From the NCBI GenBank assembly GCA_029941785.1, contig JAPYTK010000028.1, positions 1 through 39,236 of the forward strand: 39,236 nucleotides of DNA, in the 5' to 3' direction. The notes below the pieces were generated by a model. The model was not told where the DNA came from. It was given only the letters and a program-made list of their open reading frames with translations, and made no database searches. Source of the DNA: Polyangiaceae bacterium. Lineage in GTDB: Bacteria > Myxococcota_A > Polyangia > Polyangiales > Polyangiaceae. The position numbers and the translations under genes were made by a program. Below are positions 23,091 to 30,936 of this stretch, piece after piece (the stretch's first letter is position 1; each line of letters starts with the position of its first letter).

Positions 23091-25364
23091 TCAGGGCCAG
23101 TGGTAGCTGGTCTTCACGAGGAAGGAGGTGTTGCGGATGGCGCCGGAATCGTCGTGGAGATCCATCTGCTGCACGATGAAGATGTCACTGCCGGGGAGGT
23201 AGGTCCATCGCAGCCGATTTTGCACGCGGACCAAGTCTGCAATCAGGTTGTAGCCCGCGTAACTGTTCAGCGAGAGCTTGGTGGTAAATCCAAACGTGAA
23301 GCGGCTGTTGAGCGTGAGCGAATCGAAGCCCTCGCGGTCATCATCGAAGACGATATGGCGGTAATCGGAGCCGCCCCGAAGACGAAACAGGGGGACGGGA
23401 GCCCACTCGGCGTGGAGCTGAAAGCCGGTCATCGTGCCGTCGTAGAACAGGCCGGAGTAGATCAGGCCGTTGGCGCTCAGGCTCTGGGTGTTCGGCGTGT
23501 TGAAATAGACGAGTGCCTCGCGGGTTCGGTACGGCTTGGCGGGAACTGGCGTGTTGCGACCGACCTCGAAAGCCTGCGTCACGGTGTTGAGGCCGCGGGA
23601 GGCATAGGCCCCGACGGCGAAGCCTGCATCCCAGACGATCTTGAGGTTGCCGCTTCCTTGCCAGTCGAGCAGTTGGTCGTCTTCGGCGGAGACGACCCCC
23701 GAGATCCCTTGGCTGATGACCACCCGTCGGATGCCGTAGGCTCCAACCGTCGGTTGAATGTCGAGGTTGGCAGCGGTCTGGTGGACGCCGACGCGTTGCA
23801 GAAAACCGAGGTCTGTGCGCAGTTCAGGGTGAAGGTAGGCGTAGCTGGCGCGGGGGTGGAAGAGCTCGTCGCGGAGCGATACTTCGACGCCGCCCCCTGG
23901 CGCGACGCGATTGGCGAAGGCACCGTTGCCCGTGCCGCCGGTGGCCACGTCGGGCGCCGCGGCGTCGGCACCGGTGACCGATCCGAACGCCGCGGTGCGA
24001 ATCAACAACGGTACCGCCTCGCCACGCCAAGTCCCATCGACCCCAAAGGCCACGTTATGGTCGCGGGAATTCTCGAGCGAACCTCGGTGAGTCAGCATGA
24101 CGCCCGTGTTCGATCCTCCTCCGAGTTCGACCGTGCTGCGTGCGGCAGCGTGTGAGGTCCAAGGCAGGACATCGGTCGGTCGGGTGGTGACCTGCAACAC
24201 TCCGACTCGTACTTTGTCATGTGGGCGCCCAACGGTCTTGGCGCCAGCCATGATCGGCACGGTGTTGCCGTCGTACAGGCCGATGCGCCGGCTGTACAGG
24301 AGCTGACTATGACCGGGTTTTCCGAAGCTGAGGACTTCGAGGTCACGTAGGAAAAAGTCGCGTTTCTCCGGCAAGAACAAGCCGAAGCGACTGAAGTTGA
24401 CGATCTGGTTGTCGAGATCGACTTGGGCAAAATCCGTGTTGAGCGTCAGATGCGTCGCATAAGAGCCAAGCTGAGCGAGCGCATCGACGCCCCCGCTGAG
24501 GACGGCTTCGTTCTTCGCTCGCGAGCGAACGCTCTCGCCCGCTTCGCGTCGGAACCCGCCGATGGCGTACGGCACCAGCGCGACGTGGCTCGCCACCGAA
24601 TCGTTGGCCTCGTCGCCAAGCCGCCCGTCCAGTTTCGCATCGAGCCCCGACATCGTGCCGTACCGACTCGCGGCGATAGGGCTGAAGGGCGGAGCCATCA
24701 GCGCCCAGTCGTAGCTGCCGTTTCGTCGAGCGTGATCACGTGTCAGGTTGAGACCGATGATGGCCGGCCGATTCGCGGGTTGGATGCCGAGCGCGGCGAA
24801 AGGGATGCGCAACTCCGCCGTCCAGCCGTTTTTCGTTCGTCGAGCGGCGCCCTGCCATACGGCATCGAACTCGATGCGGAAATCCTGTTCGTCGATCCCC
24901 CGGTAGTCGAGCTTTGCGCCGCCCGCATTGATGGCAAAGCCAATCGTGGTACGTCGATCGAGCGTGGGGTCTATCTTGATGCTGATGACGTCGTCACCGA
25001 ACATCGCGAAGTCATCACGAGTGCGTGTTTGCGCGCGGATGTTCTCCGGTTGATCGTCTTGCGCACGGACGGCGAAATACAGCGCCTCGTGGTCGAAGAG
25101 CACCGTGAACCGAGTGTCGACGGGGGGCGAACTTCGCAAGCGTGGCTGTCGTTCGACGAAGTCACCGTGAGACGGCACAGATTGCCACGCGGGATCATCG
25201 AGTTTGCCGTCGATGCGTGGCGGGTCGGTTGTACGATGCGCCACCGCGTGCGGCCCATCTCTGGTCGCGGCCGCGTCGCTTGCGTACGCTGGCGGGGCGT
25301 GCGCGCCGGCGCAAAGGGTGAGCAGGCTCAGCGCGGCGGTGGCGTGTGGCCGGGTCCAAGGCAT
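23091..25364 (-). CDS. DUF5916 outer-membrane protein with CBM9-like N-terminal domain
   Basis: The product has 757 residues. A signal peptide (cleavage near AYAS) is followed at residues about 40-230 by a family-9 carbohydrate-binding-module-like beta sandwich: PPRIDGKLDDPAWQSV, LYFAVRAQDDQP, GDDVISIKIDP and WTAELRIPFAALG. The remaining 500 residues are DUF5916-type: FSRFGLFLPEKRDFFLRD, LLYSRRIGLYDG, and then alternating polar/aromatic strands to the end (FLVKTSYHWP), fitting an outer-membrane beta-barrel. Family members are predicted surface proteins of unknown function. It lies between the OmpA-type gene (16-base gap) and gatB on the same strand. Confidence 0.88.
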   Translation of the reverse strand: MPWTRPHATAALSLLTLCAGAHAPPAYASDAAATRDGPHAVAHRTTDPPRIDGKLDDPAWQSVPSHGDFVERQPRLRSSPPVDTRFTVLFDHEALYFAVRAQDDQPENIRAQTRTRDDFAMFGDDVISIKIDPTLDRRTTIGFAINAGGAKLDYRGIDEQDFRIEFDAVWQGAARRTKNGWTAELRIPFAALGIQPANRPAIIGLNLTRDHARRNGSYDWALMAPPFSPIAASRYGTMSGLDAKLDGRLGDEANDSVASHVALVPYAIGGFRREAGESVRSRAKNEAVLSGGVDALAQLGSYATHLTLNTDFAQVDLDNQIVNFSRFGLFLPEKRDFFLRDLEVLSFGKPGHSQLLYSRRIGLYDGNTVPIMAGAKTVGRPHDKVRVGVLQVTTRPTDVLPWTSHAAARSTVELGGGSNTGVMLTHRGSLENSRDHNVAFGVDGTWRGEAVPLLIRTAAFGSVTGADAAAPDVATGGTGNGAFANRVAPGGGVEVSLRDELFHPRASYAYLHPELRTDLGFLQRVGVHQTAANLDIQPTVGAYGIRRVVISQGISGVVSAEDDQLLDWQGSGNLKIVWDAGFAVGAYASRGLNTVTQAFEVGRNTPVPAKPYRTREALVYFNTPNTQSLSANGLIYSGLFYDGTMTGFQLHAEWAPVPLFRLRGGSDYRHIVFDDDREGFDSLTLNSRFTFGFTTKLSLNSYAGYNLIADLVRVQNRLRWTYLPGSDIFIVQQMDLHDDSGAIRNTSFLVKTSYHWP

Positions 25365-25380
25365 GGCGCGGACCTGCCTG

Positions 25381-26967
25381 TCAACGAATCACGCGCACGC
25401 GGATTTGGCCGCCACGCGCCTTGCCGTCGAGAACCACTTCGTAACGGTTGTTGTCGAAACCGGTGTCTTTGAACAACTTGTGGACTTGGGCAGCCCGAGC
25501 ATCAGCCAATTTTCTGCGTACTCGGCGCGTGCCGATCACGACGCTTAGCTGGGCTATCGTGGGGTTGGCCCGCGTGGTGCTCATGATCTCGCTCAAGGCT
25601 GCCAAGCTTTCGGCCGTGAGCATCGAGCGCCCACGGACGAAGCGCAGCGGCGGAGTGGAGACGAACTCCTTTTCTTTGAGCCGAGCGTAGGTTGGGCAGC
25701 CCGTCGGTGGCGTGCCTGGTTCGATGGGGCAGGAGTCGATCGGGTTGGGGATGTGGTCGTTGTCCCGATCGGGGCAACCGTGGCCCCGCGGGTCGTCATG
25801 GGCCGGGCCCGCCTCGCGGGGGCACGCGTCATCTTCCAGGATGCCGTCGCCGTCATCATCGGCGCTGCGAGGACAACCGCGCTGTTCCTTCTGGCCGGCG
25901 GCATCGGGACAGGCATCGTAGCTGTCGGGGATGCCGTCGAGATCTCGATCCGGGGGGGGCAATTGGACGGCCACGGGATCACCTTGGTGCTGGTAGGACA
26001 CGCTGAGTATTCCGCGGGCGGCGGCGGTTCCTGGCGCGCCTCCGAAGCCGGCGCCCCCGGCGAGCTTGATCATGAGGGGGCCGGCGTGAAAGACGAGCGC
26101 GCCGAGCGGCTCGAAACTGGGCGCGAGATCTGCATTGCCGAGGCCGGGGGTCGTTCCCCCGGGGCCGTCGGCGGAACGAAAGCTGTACAGCGCAATGTGC
26201 GGCTCGGCGACGAAGGACGTGAGGCTCGATAGTCGAAACGCTGCGGCGCAACTCAGCGCAAGACGGTCACCGTCTCGGCCCGCAAAGAAGAGCGGAGCGA
26301 TTCCCGTCGTGCAGGCGTAGCTGATGGCCCCACGCTTGGCGGCAAAGAAGGCTGTCGCTTCGATGCGCGGCGAGGCGCCAGCATCGGACATGTACGCTGC
26401 GCGGCTGCCCGTGGCAGCCCAGGCTCGAGCGCCAAATCCAACGTCGAGTTTTTCGCGATTCAGCGGCGTGAACAGAAGGCCGAGTCGGATGTCGCCGACT
26501 CCGGCCTTGCCTGCGCGCATCGTTTGGGCATTGACGCTGAGATCGTCCTCACCTCGTTCCATGACGGCGATCGGGAGATTGGCTTCGAGCGTCAACCAAT
26601 CCAGGGGGGCGAGTGCGGCGCCGACATGGAGGAGCAAGGCGTGGCGCACGAGCGCTTTGTCGCTGGTTTGGCCTGGAGAGTTGGGCGCCCCTTGAACGAC
26701 TCGCGTGGTGAGCGGCTTGAGGGCGTAGTCGCCCGTGAGGCGCACGGCGTAGCTCATCCCCCGGTCAAAGGAGTGGCGCGGGCCCTCGGCGCGAATGAAA
26801 GGGCTTCCGGCTGAAGCCGGCTGCAGGCCATCGAGCCGCACGGCAGCGTCATGGCTCTGGGCGTGGGCTCGTGCGCTCACCGCAAGGACGCCCGCTGCCG
26901 CGACGCCGGCGAAGAGGGCGAACTTGCCGTCGCGGCATCGTCGCGTAGGTGCACCTTTTCGCGCCAC
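25381..26967 (-). CDS. OmpA-family outer-membrane protein with thrombospondin type 3 repeats
   Basis: The frame is open from an ATG at 27042. I prefer the GTG at 26967, because it places a normal signal peptide (ending SARAHA-Q) near the N-terminus and gives 528 residues. Residues about 40-330 look like a beta-barrel (LGLLFTPLNREKLDVGFGAR). Next come calcium-binding TSP3 repeats: DRDLDGIPDSYDACPD, DDDGDGILEDDACP and DRDNDHIPNPIDSCP. The C-terminal 110 residues are an OmpA-like peptidoglycan-binding domain, diverged at the usual motif (VIGTRRVRRKLADARA, then VHKLFKDTGFDNNRYEV). It should tie the outer membrane to the cell wall. First gene of the minus-strand series. Confidence 0.87.
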   Translation of the reverse strand: MARKGAPTRRCRDGKFALFAGVAAAGVLAVSARAHAQSHDAAVRLDGLQPASAGSPFIRAEGPRHSFDRGMSYAVRLTGDYALKPLTTRVVQGAPNSPGQTSDKALVRHALLLHVGAALAPLDWLTLEANLPIAVMERGEDDLSVNAQTMRAGKAGVGDIRLGLLFTPLNREKLDVGFGARAWAATGSRAAYMSDAGASPRIEATAFFAAKRGAISYACTTGIAPLFFAGRDGDRLALSCAAAFRLSSLTSFVAEPHIALYSFRSADGPGGTTPGLGNADLAPSFEPLGALVFHAGPLMIKLAGGAGFGGAPGTAAARGILSVSYQHQGDPVAVQLPPPDRDLDGIPDSYDACPDAAGQKEQRGCPRSADDDGDGILEDDACPREAGPAHDDPRGHGCPDRDNDHIPNPIDSCPIEPGTPPTGCPTYARLKEKEFVSTPPLRFVRGRSMLTAESLAALSEIMSTTRANPTIAQLSVVIGTRRVRRKLADARAAQVHKLFKDTGFDNNRYEVVLDGKARGGQIRVRVIR

Positions 26968-27071
26968 CCGGCAAGCATAGACCGCTCTTGCTCGCGTGGC
27001 GCACAAGAATTGGGGCGAGAGAAAAATAGTGTGGAATCGCAATGGCTTGGGGCGTCGTCCGTCCGCCCTAG

Positions 27072-27083
27072 CGCCACGTGGCG
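27072..27083. promoter_or_regulatory. perfect 12-base palindrome in the divergent gap
   Basis: CGCCACGTGGCG is self-complementary over all twelve bases. It lies between the OmpA-type gene and the DUF6600-like gene and is a candidate operator for a dimeric regulator. Confidence 0.4.
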
Positions 27084-27103
27084 TTCAGCCCGCGCGGCGT
27101 AGG

Positions 27104-27166
27104 GGCCTACGAAATGATATCGGGCCTGAATGAATCACGGCGGGCCGCGTCTAAGGTTCGTAGGCC
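27104..27166. promoter_or_regulatory. long-armed inverted repeat upstream of the DUF6600-like gene
   Basis: GGCCTACGAA (27104-27113) and TTCGTAGGCC (27157-27166) are exact reverse complements, 43 bases apart. They could be paired operator half-sites or the base of an RNA hairpin in the leader. The 279-base gap 26968-27246 shows no small gene. Confidence 0.4.
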
Positions 27167-27246
27167 TGCGTCACGCCGTACGGACGCCGAAACGCAGGGC
27201 ATGATCTCCACGGCTAAAGATCTGGCGCAGCGAGTCACGAGGAACC

Positions 27247-28893
27247 ATGATGATGTGCATGAAGGTGTCGAGAGTGAGTGCCCATAGGCGGCATCGTTTT
27301 TCCCGCCCGGCAACATGGCTGATCGCCTTGATGTCGTTGGTGTTCGTCTTGTTCGCGCAGCACGCTGCCGCTGAAGAGCCGCCGGCTGACGCGACGGTCG
27401 ACGCAGGGGTCCAGCCAGCTGATGCACCCTTGGCGGATGACAGCACATCGGAACTGGCCGCAGCGGATGCCGGCGACGATTACGATTACGAGGCCGACGC
27501 GGATGTTTCCGCTCTCCGCGATTTCCGCAAGCCGCTCGAGCCTTACGGGCAGTGGGTGCGAGACCGTAAGTACGGCACGGTGTGGATCCCCGACAGGGTC
27601 GTCGTGGGCAAAGACTTCGCTCCGTATCGCAGCGATGGCCGTTGGGGTGTCACCGACGAGGGCGACTGGGTCTGGATCAGCGACTTTGATTGGGGATATA
27701 TCCCCTTCCACTATGGTCGATGGGTGTGGATCCCCGCTCGTGGTTGGGGCTGGGTGCCCGGTCGTACCTATGCTCCCGCTTGGGTGGTGTGGCGTGTAGG
27801 CGAACCCGGTTACGACTACGTCGGCTGGGCTCCTATGGCGCCTTCCTATTATTGGGTCGATGACACCGCGGTGGCCGTTGTGGGCCTCGTGACCTTGCCC
27901 TTCTGGTTTTGCCACAGCCATTACTTCTTTGACACGCATTGGCATAACCACATCGTTCATGGATCCCGCGTGCACGCCATTGCGCGTCACACGCACATCT
28001 ATGGCCACCATGGCCACTACGGCCACCATGGCCGCCACGGTCATCACCGACGGCCAGGACATCACTATGCCAAAGGGGCCGGCGTCAAAGGCCATGCCGG
28101 CGCCAAAGGGGCCGGGGTCAAGGGATCGGGGATGAAGGGATCGGGCGCGAAGGGCGCATCGGCCAAACGCGCTGGGGCTCCCGGTGGCAAGCAGCCATCG
28201 AAGATGCGAGTACGGGCATCTTCACCGACCTTCGAGGCAGCGCGAATTCCGAAACGGTCGCTACCGCGGCGTCGGGTCAAGCCGAATCGCCGGGCGCTCG
28301 CCATGCGCAGGCCTGCGGCGCGCTCGCGCGCAAGGACAGGTACAACGGGATCGGCACGGCGCTCGAGAGCCGCCGAACGCCGTGGAGTGACGCGCCGTGC
28401 TCGTTATCCTCGCGTGCGTCGCGATCGACGAACCGGAACCGCACGTCGGGCGGCGCGCCGTCCGCGTCGTAGTCGAAGCGTCGGTACGAGCACCATTCCG
28501 AGCACTCCTCGGACCCGAACGATGGATGCAGCACGCGGTCGCAGGACGACCACGAGTGGGCACAAGGCGTCGCCCTATGCCGCGGGTCGTTATCCCCGCA
28601 CCACCCGGCCGCGTTCTCGTACGCGCACTCGTACTCCCTCGCGTTCTCGTACGCGCAGCCAGCCCTCACGTTCTCGCACGCGTTCTCGTAGCCGCACCAC
28701 TCGGCCGCGTTCTCGTACGCGCAGCCAGCCCTCACGTTCTCGTCGCGGCTCCACTAGCCGCCCGTCGCGCTCGCGTACGACCCGTCGTCGTTCAACCTCC
28801 AGCGGGACGACGAAGAAGCGCAGTCGTAGTTCGAGTTCCAGCAAGTCGTCCTCGAAGCGGCGGGGCACCTCCCGAGGCAAGAAGAGGAAGTAG
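27247..28893 (+). CDS. secreted YXWV/DUF6600-like protein with His-rich and Arg/Ser-rich C-terminal regions
   Basis: The product has 548 residues. Three ATGs in a row (27247, 27250, 27253) follow GAGGA at 27239-27243. A signal peptide ends AQHAAAEEP. Residues about 90-215 repeat the pattern Trp-Val-Trp-Ile-X-Asp/Tyr (YGTVWIPDRVV, GDWVWISDFDWGYIPFHYG, WVWIPARGWGWVPG), the DUF6600/YXWV-type repeat of secreted proteins. Residues about 217-275 are His-rich (GHHGHYGHHGRHGHHRR), followed by Gly-Lys repeats. The last 240 residues are Arg/Ser/Thr-rich and end Lys/Arg-rich. The middle of the basic tail (28200-28470) has poorer codon use in this frame than in a neighbouring frame, so a frameshift is possible. 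It may bind metal or polyanions; function unknown. Confidence 0.75.
   Translation: MMMCMKVSRVSAHRRHRFSRPATWLIALMSLVFVLFAQHAAAEEPPADATVDAGVQPADAPLADDSTSELAAADAGDDYDYEADADVSALRDFRKPLEPYGQWVRDRKYGTVWIPDRVVVGKDFAPYRSDGRWGVTDEGDWVWISDFDWGYIPFHYGRWVWIPARGWGWVPGRTYAPAWVVWRVGEPGYDYVGWAPMAPSYYWVDDTAVAVVGLVTLPFWFCHSHYFFDTHWHNHIVHGSRVHAIARHTHIYGHHGHYGHHGRHGHHRRPGHHYAKGAGVKGHAGAKGAGVKGSGMKGSGAKGASAKRAGAPGGKQPSKMRVRASSPTFEAARIPKRSLPRRRVKPNRRALAMRRPAARSRARTGTTGSARRSRAAERRGVTRRARYPRVRRDRRTGTARRAARRPRRSRSVGTSTIPSTPRTRTMDAARGRRTTTSGHKASPYAAGRYPRTTRPRSRTRTRTPSRSRTRSQPSRSRTRSRSRTTRPRSRTRSQPSRSRRGSTSRPSRSRTTRRRSTSSGTTKKRSRSSSSSKSSSKRRGTSRGKKRK
28611..28742 (+). repeat. degenerate 66-base tandem repeat coding for Arg/Ser-rich residues
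   Basis: A 36-base word is identical at 28641-28676 and 28707-28742 (offset 66 bases, 22 codons). A shorter copy of its beginning is at 28611-28626. The repeat stays in frame and encodes RSRTRSQPSRSR-type peptide, so copy-number change would lengthen or shorten the tail without breaking the gene. Confidence 0.7.
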
Positions 28894-28899
28894 GAGTCC

Positions 28900-29421
28900 A
28901 TGATCCACGGAGCCAGATATCTGTTCTTGTTGCTGACGATCGCCATGGTCGGAGCGGGGTGCATCGTCGTGCGCGATGACCACGATGTGGTTGCTCACAC
29001 CACGATCGAAGCTGGTATCGAACTGCAGACCCAACTGGGTGAAGGCGCCGGGGTCTTCGTCGAGTATCAATCCGGCGGCCACTGGCGGATCTGGACGAGT
29101 TGCGACACCCTCCTCACGGATCGGAGCTGCGATTTCGAGATCCGAGCCACCGCGGCTTTCGCGATCGACGAACTTGTGGAGCTTGGCCTCGAAGGCGCGG
29201 ATCACGTCGACTTGTTCGGCGAAGATACGGCGGTGTTTTACGCGCACACCGCCGCGGCGAGCGACGCAATCGAGATTCTCGCACCAGCCGGTGACGCCTT
29301 GCAGATCGAGGTCGTTCTCGATGGCATCGTGGCGCCGGATTACCTCGTGTGGTTTGGCAACGGACACAAGCACATGGGGGCGTCGTCCTCGCCTACCGTG
29401 TTTCAGCCGAGCGCCGACTGA
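28900..29421 (+). CDS. small lipoprotein of unknown function
   Basis: The product has 173 residues. The ATG is six bases after the stop of the DUF6600-like gene, with the ribosome site (AGGAG) overlapping that stop, so the two are probably cotranscribed and coupled. The signal peptide ends MVGAGC, a probable lipid-attachment site. The mature part looks like a compact beta domain with two cysteines (WTSCDTLLTDRSCDFE), regular alternation of Ile/Val strands (EIRATAAFAIDELVELGLEG, IEILAPAGDALQIEVVLDG), and an acidic charge that would suit pairing with its very basic neighbour. No named family recognised. Confidence 0.75.
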   Translation: MIHGARYLFLLLTIAMVGAGCIVVRDDHDVVAHTTIEAGIELQTQLGEGAGVFVEYQSGGHWRIWTSCDTLLTDRSCDFEIRATAAFAIDELVELGLEGADHVDLFGEDTAVFYAHTAAASDAIEILAPAGDALQIEVVLDGIVAPDYLVWFGNGHKHMGASSSPTVFQPSAD

Positions 29422-29433
29422 GAGCCGGCCCGA

Positions 29434-30936
29434 TCACGGCGTATCGAGCGGCTTGCCGTCCGCCGACCATCGCTCGGCTTTTCCTAGCTGCAGTGTGTCG
29501 AGTTGGTCGGCGACTTCTGCCGGACCGACGATGATGACCGTCATCTCGCCCGCGTCGAGGTGTTGCTCGGCCAGCGCATCGAGTCGTGCCTTGTCGCTTC
29601 GCTGGCGCGCGTCGCTCGCTTTGGCGTCGGCGTCGGGGGGCATGCCGAGCGCGGACAACGTCGCCAAACGGCCCACCAAGCCTTGTACGGTCTCGTGGGT
29701 CTGAATCATGTCCGTGAGATCGCGCGCCCTCACTTTGGAAAGCTCGTCTTGGGTCAGTCCCTCCTCGCGCATCTTCTTGAGCTCGAGGTGCATCTGTTCG
29801 ACGGCTTGTGCGGTGACCTTGCTGAAGACGGATGAGCGCACGAGGAAGGCTCCTACGCCGCGCGTTTCGGTGAAGCCCGAACTGGCGCCGTAGGTCCATC
29901 CGTGTTTTTCCCGAAGGTTCTGGTTCAACCGCGAGGTGAAGCTCCCTCCGAGCGCGGTGTTCACCAGATCCAAAAGTGGCGATGCGGGGTCGTCGGCCTT
30001 GATACCGGGGCCGACGATGGTGACCACCGATTGCGGTGCGCCGGGTCGCTCGACGAATACCAACTTCGGCCGCTTCGCCACCGGTGCAGCTTGGTCCCCG
30101 CCGGTTTCACTCGGCTCGGTGCCCGGCTCGGGATCGCGCCAGGTGCTCAGGTGCTCGGTGATGAGTGCGCTCAGAGCGGATCTCGAAATCGCTCCTGCAA
30201 CGATGAGCCTGGCTCGAGAAGGGCGCCAGGTGTCGCGGTAGCTCGCTTTTGCGTCTTGCAGGGTGATCACCTTCGCTGTGGCTTCGCTCCCTGTGACGGG
30301 GTGCCCGTAGGGGCTGCGCTCACCGTACAGGACCGACCGAGTGACGATCTGCGCGACGGCTGCCGGATTGTCGGCGCGACGTTTGAGACCGTTCTTCCAC
30401 AGCTCGGTGACCCGCTGCCATTCGCTCTCCTCGAAACGCGGCCGGGCAACGATGTCGGCGAAGATCGCGAAGGCTTGCGGTAGGTTCTTCTGAAGGACGG
30501 TCAGGCCCATGCGGCTGCCGTCGGTCGTGGTGTTTCCCGATAGCTGAGCGCCCAGATCATCGAGCGCACTGCTGATCTCGAGCGCATTTCGCGAGCCGGC
30601 ACCTTCGTCGAGCATCGAATTGCTGATGTAATGCAGGCCGGCTTTGCCCGGCGGGTCGGACGCGGCGCCCACGTTCAGGCTCAGGCACAGGGAGAGGATG
30701 GGCAGATCGGGCCGCTCGACCAACCACACCTCGAGACCCTCGGCCGTTTTGTAGATGACGGGCTTCGGTGCCCGGTAGGGGGTCGGGGCGGCTAGCTGTG
30801 GTTTGGGCCCGAGAGGATCGACGGTCTGTGTGTTCACTTTGTCTTCCGTGGGGTTGCGGGGCTCGTGAGGGGGACGGGGCGCGCATGCGGTGAGCAGCAG
30901 CGCCCCCCATACGACGAGGTGGAGCGGTTTCGTCAC
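29434..30936 (-). CDS. M16-family peptidase, non-catalytic-type subunit, lipoprotein
   Basis: The product has 500 residues with a lipobox (Leu-Thr-Ala-Cys) at the end of a short signal. The M16 (insulinase/pitrilysin) fold is evident: GLEVWLVERPDLPI strand, NVGAASDPPGKAGLHYISNSMLDEG where the zinc site should be, and later RDLTDMIQTHET. The inverse zinc motif His-X2-Glu-His is missing (HYISN instead), so this is the regulatory or substrate-gripping partner. The neighbouring upstream gene encodes the zinc-containing partner and overlaps by four bases (ATGA), typical of bacterial heterodimeric M16B peptidases. Predicted to be anchored on a membrane facing the periplasm. Confidence 0.88.
   Translation of the reverse strand: MTKPLHLVVWGALLLTACAPRPPHEPRNPTEDKVNTQTVDPLGPKPQLAAPTPYRAPKPVIYKTAEGLEVWLVERPDLPILSLCLSLNVGAASDPPGKAGLHYISNSMLDEGAGSRNALEISSALDDLGAQLSGNTTTDGSRMGLTVLQKNLPQAFAIFADIVARPRFEESEWQRVTELWKNGLKRRADNPAAVAQIVTRSVLYGERSPYGHPVTGSEATAKVITLQDAKASYRDTWRPSRARLIVAGAISRSALSALITEHLSTWRDPEPGTEPSETGGDQAAPVAKRPKLVFVERPGAPQSVVTIVGPGIKADDPASPLLDLVNTALGGSFTSRLNQNLREKHGWTYGASSGFTETRGVGAFLVRSSVFSKVTAQAVEQMHLELKKMREEGLTQDELSKVRARDLTDMIQTHETVQGLVGRLATLSALGMPPDADAKASDARQRSDKARLDALAEQHLDAGEMTVIIVGPAEVADQLDTLQLGKAERWSADGKPLDTP

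Noticed and set aside
24095-24135. tRNA-like GGTTCGA/GTTCGATCC words
   Set aside because: They lie inside the DUF5916 coding frame and no cloverleaf can be formed around them.
24423-25472. 349-codon open frame on the + strand
   Set aside because: Antisense to the DUF5916 gene and its neighbour; no domain or signal recognised.
27235-28095. 286-codon open frame on the - strand
   Set aside because: Antisense to the aromatic-repeat protein, which has a signal peptide and clear YXWV-type repeats.
28277-28735. 152-codon open frame on the - strand with protein-like composition in its second half
   Set aside because: The first half is only the antisense of the Arg/Ser repeat and there is no ribosome site. 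It remains a weak alternative reading of the codon-use conflict noted at 28200-28470.
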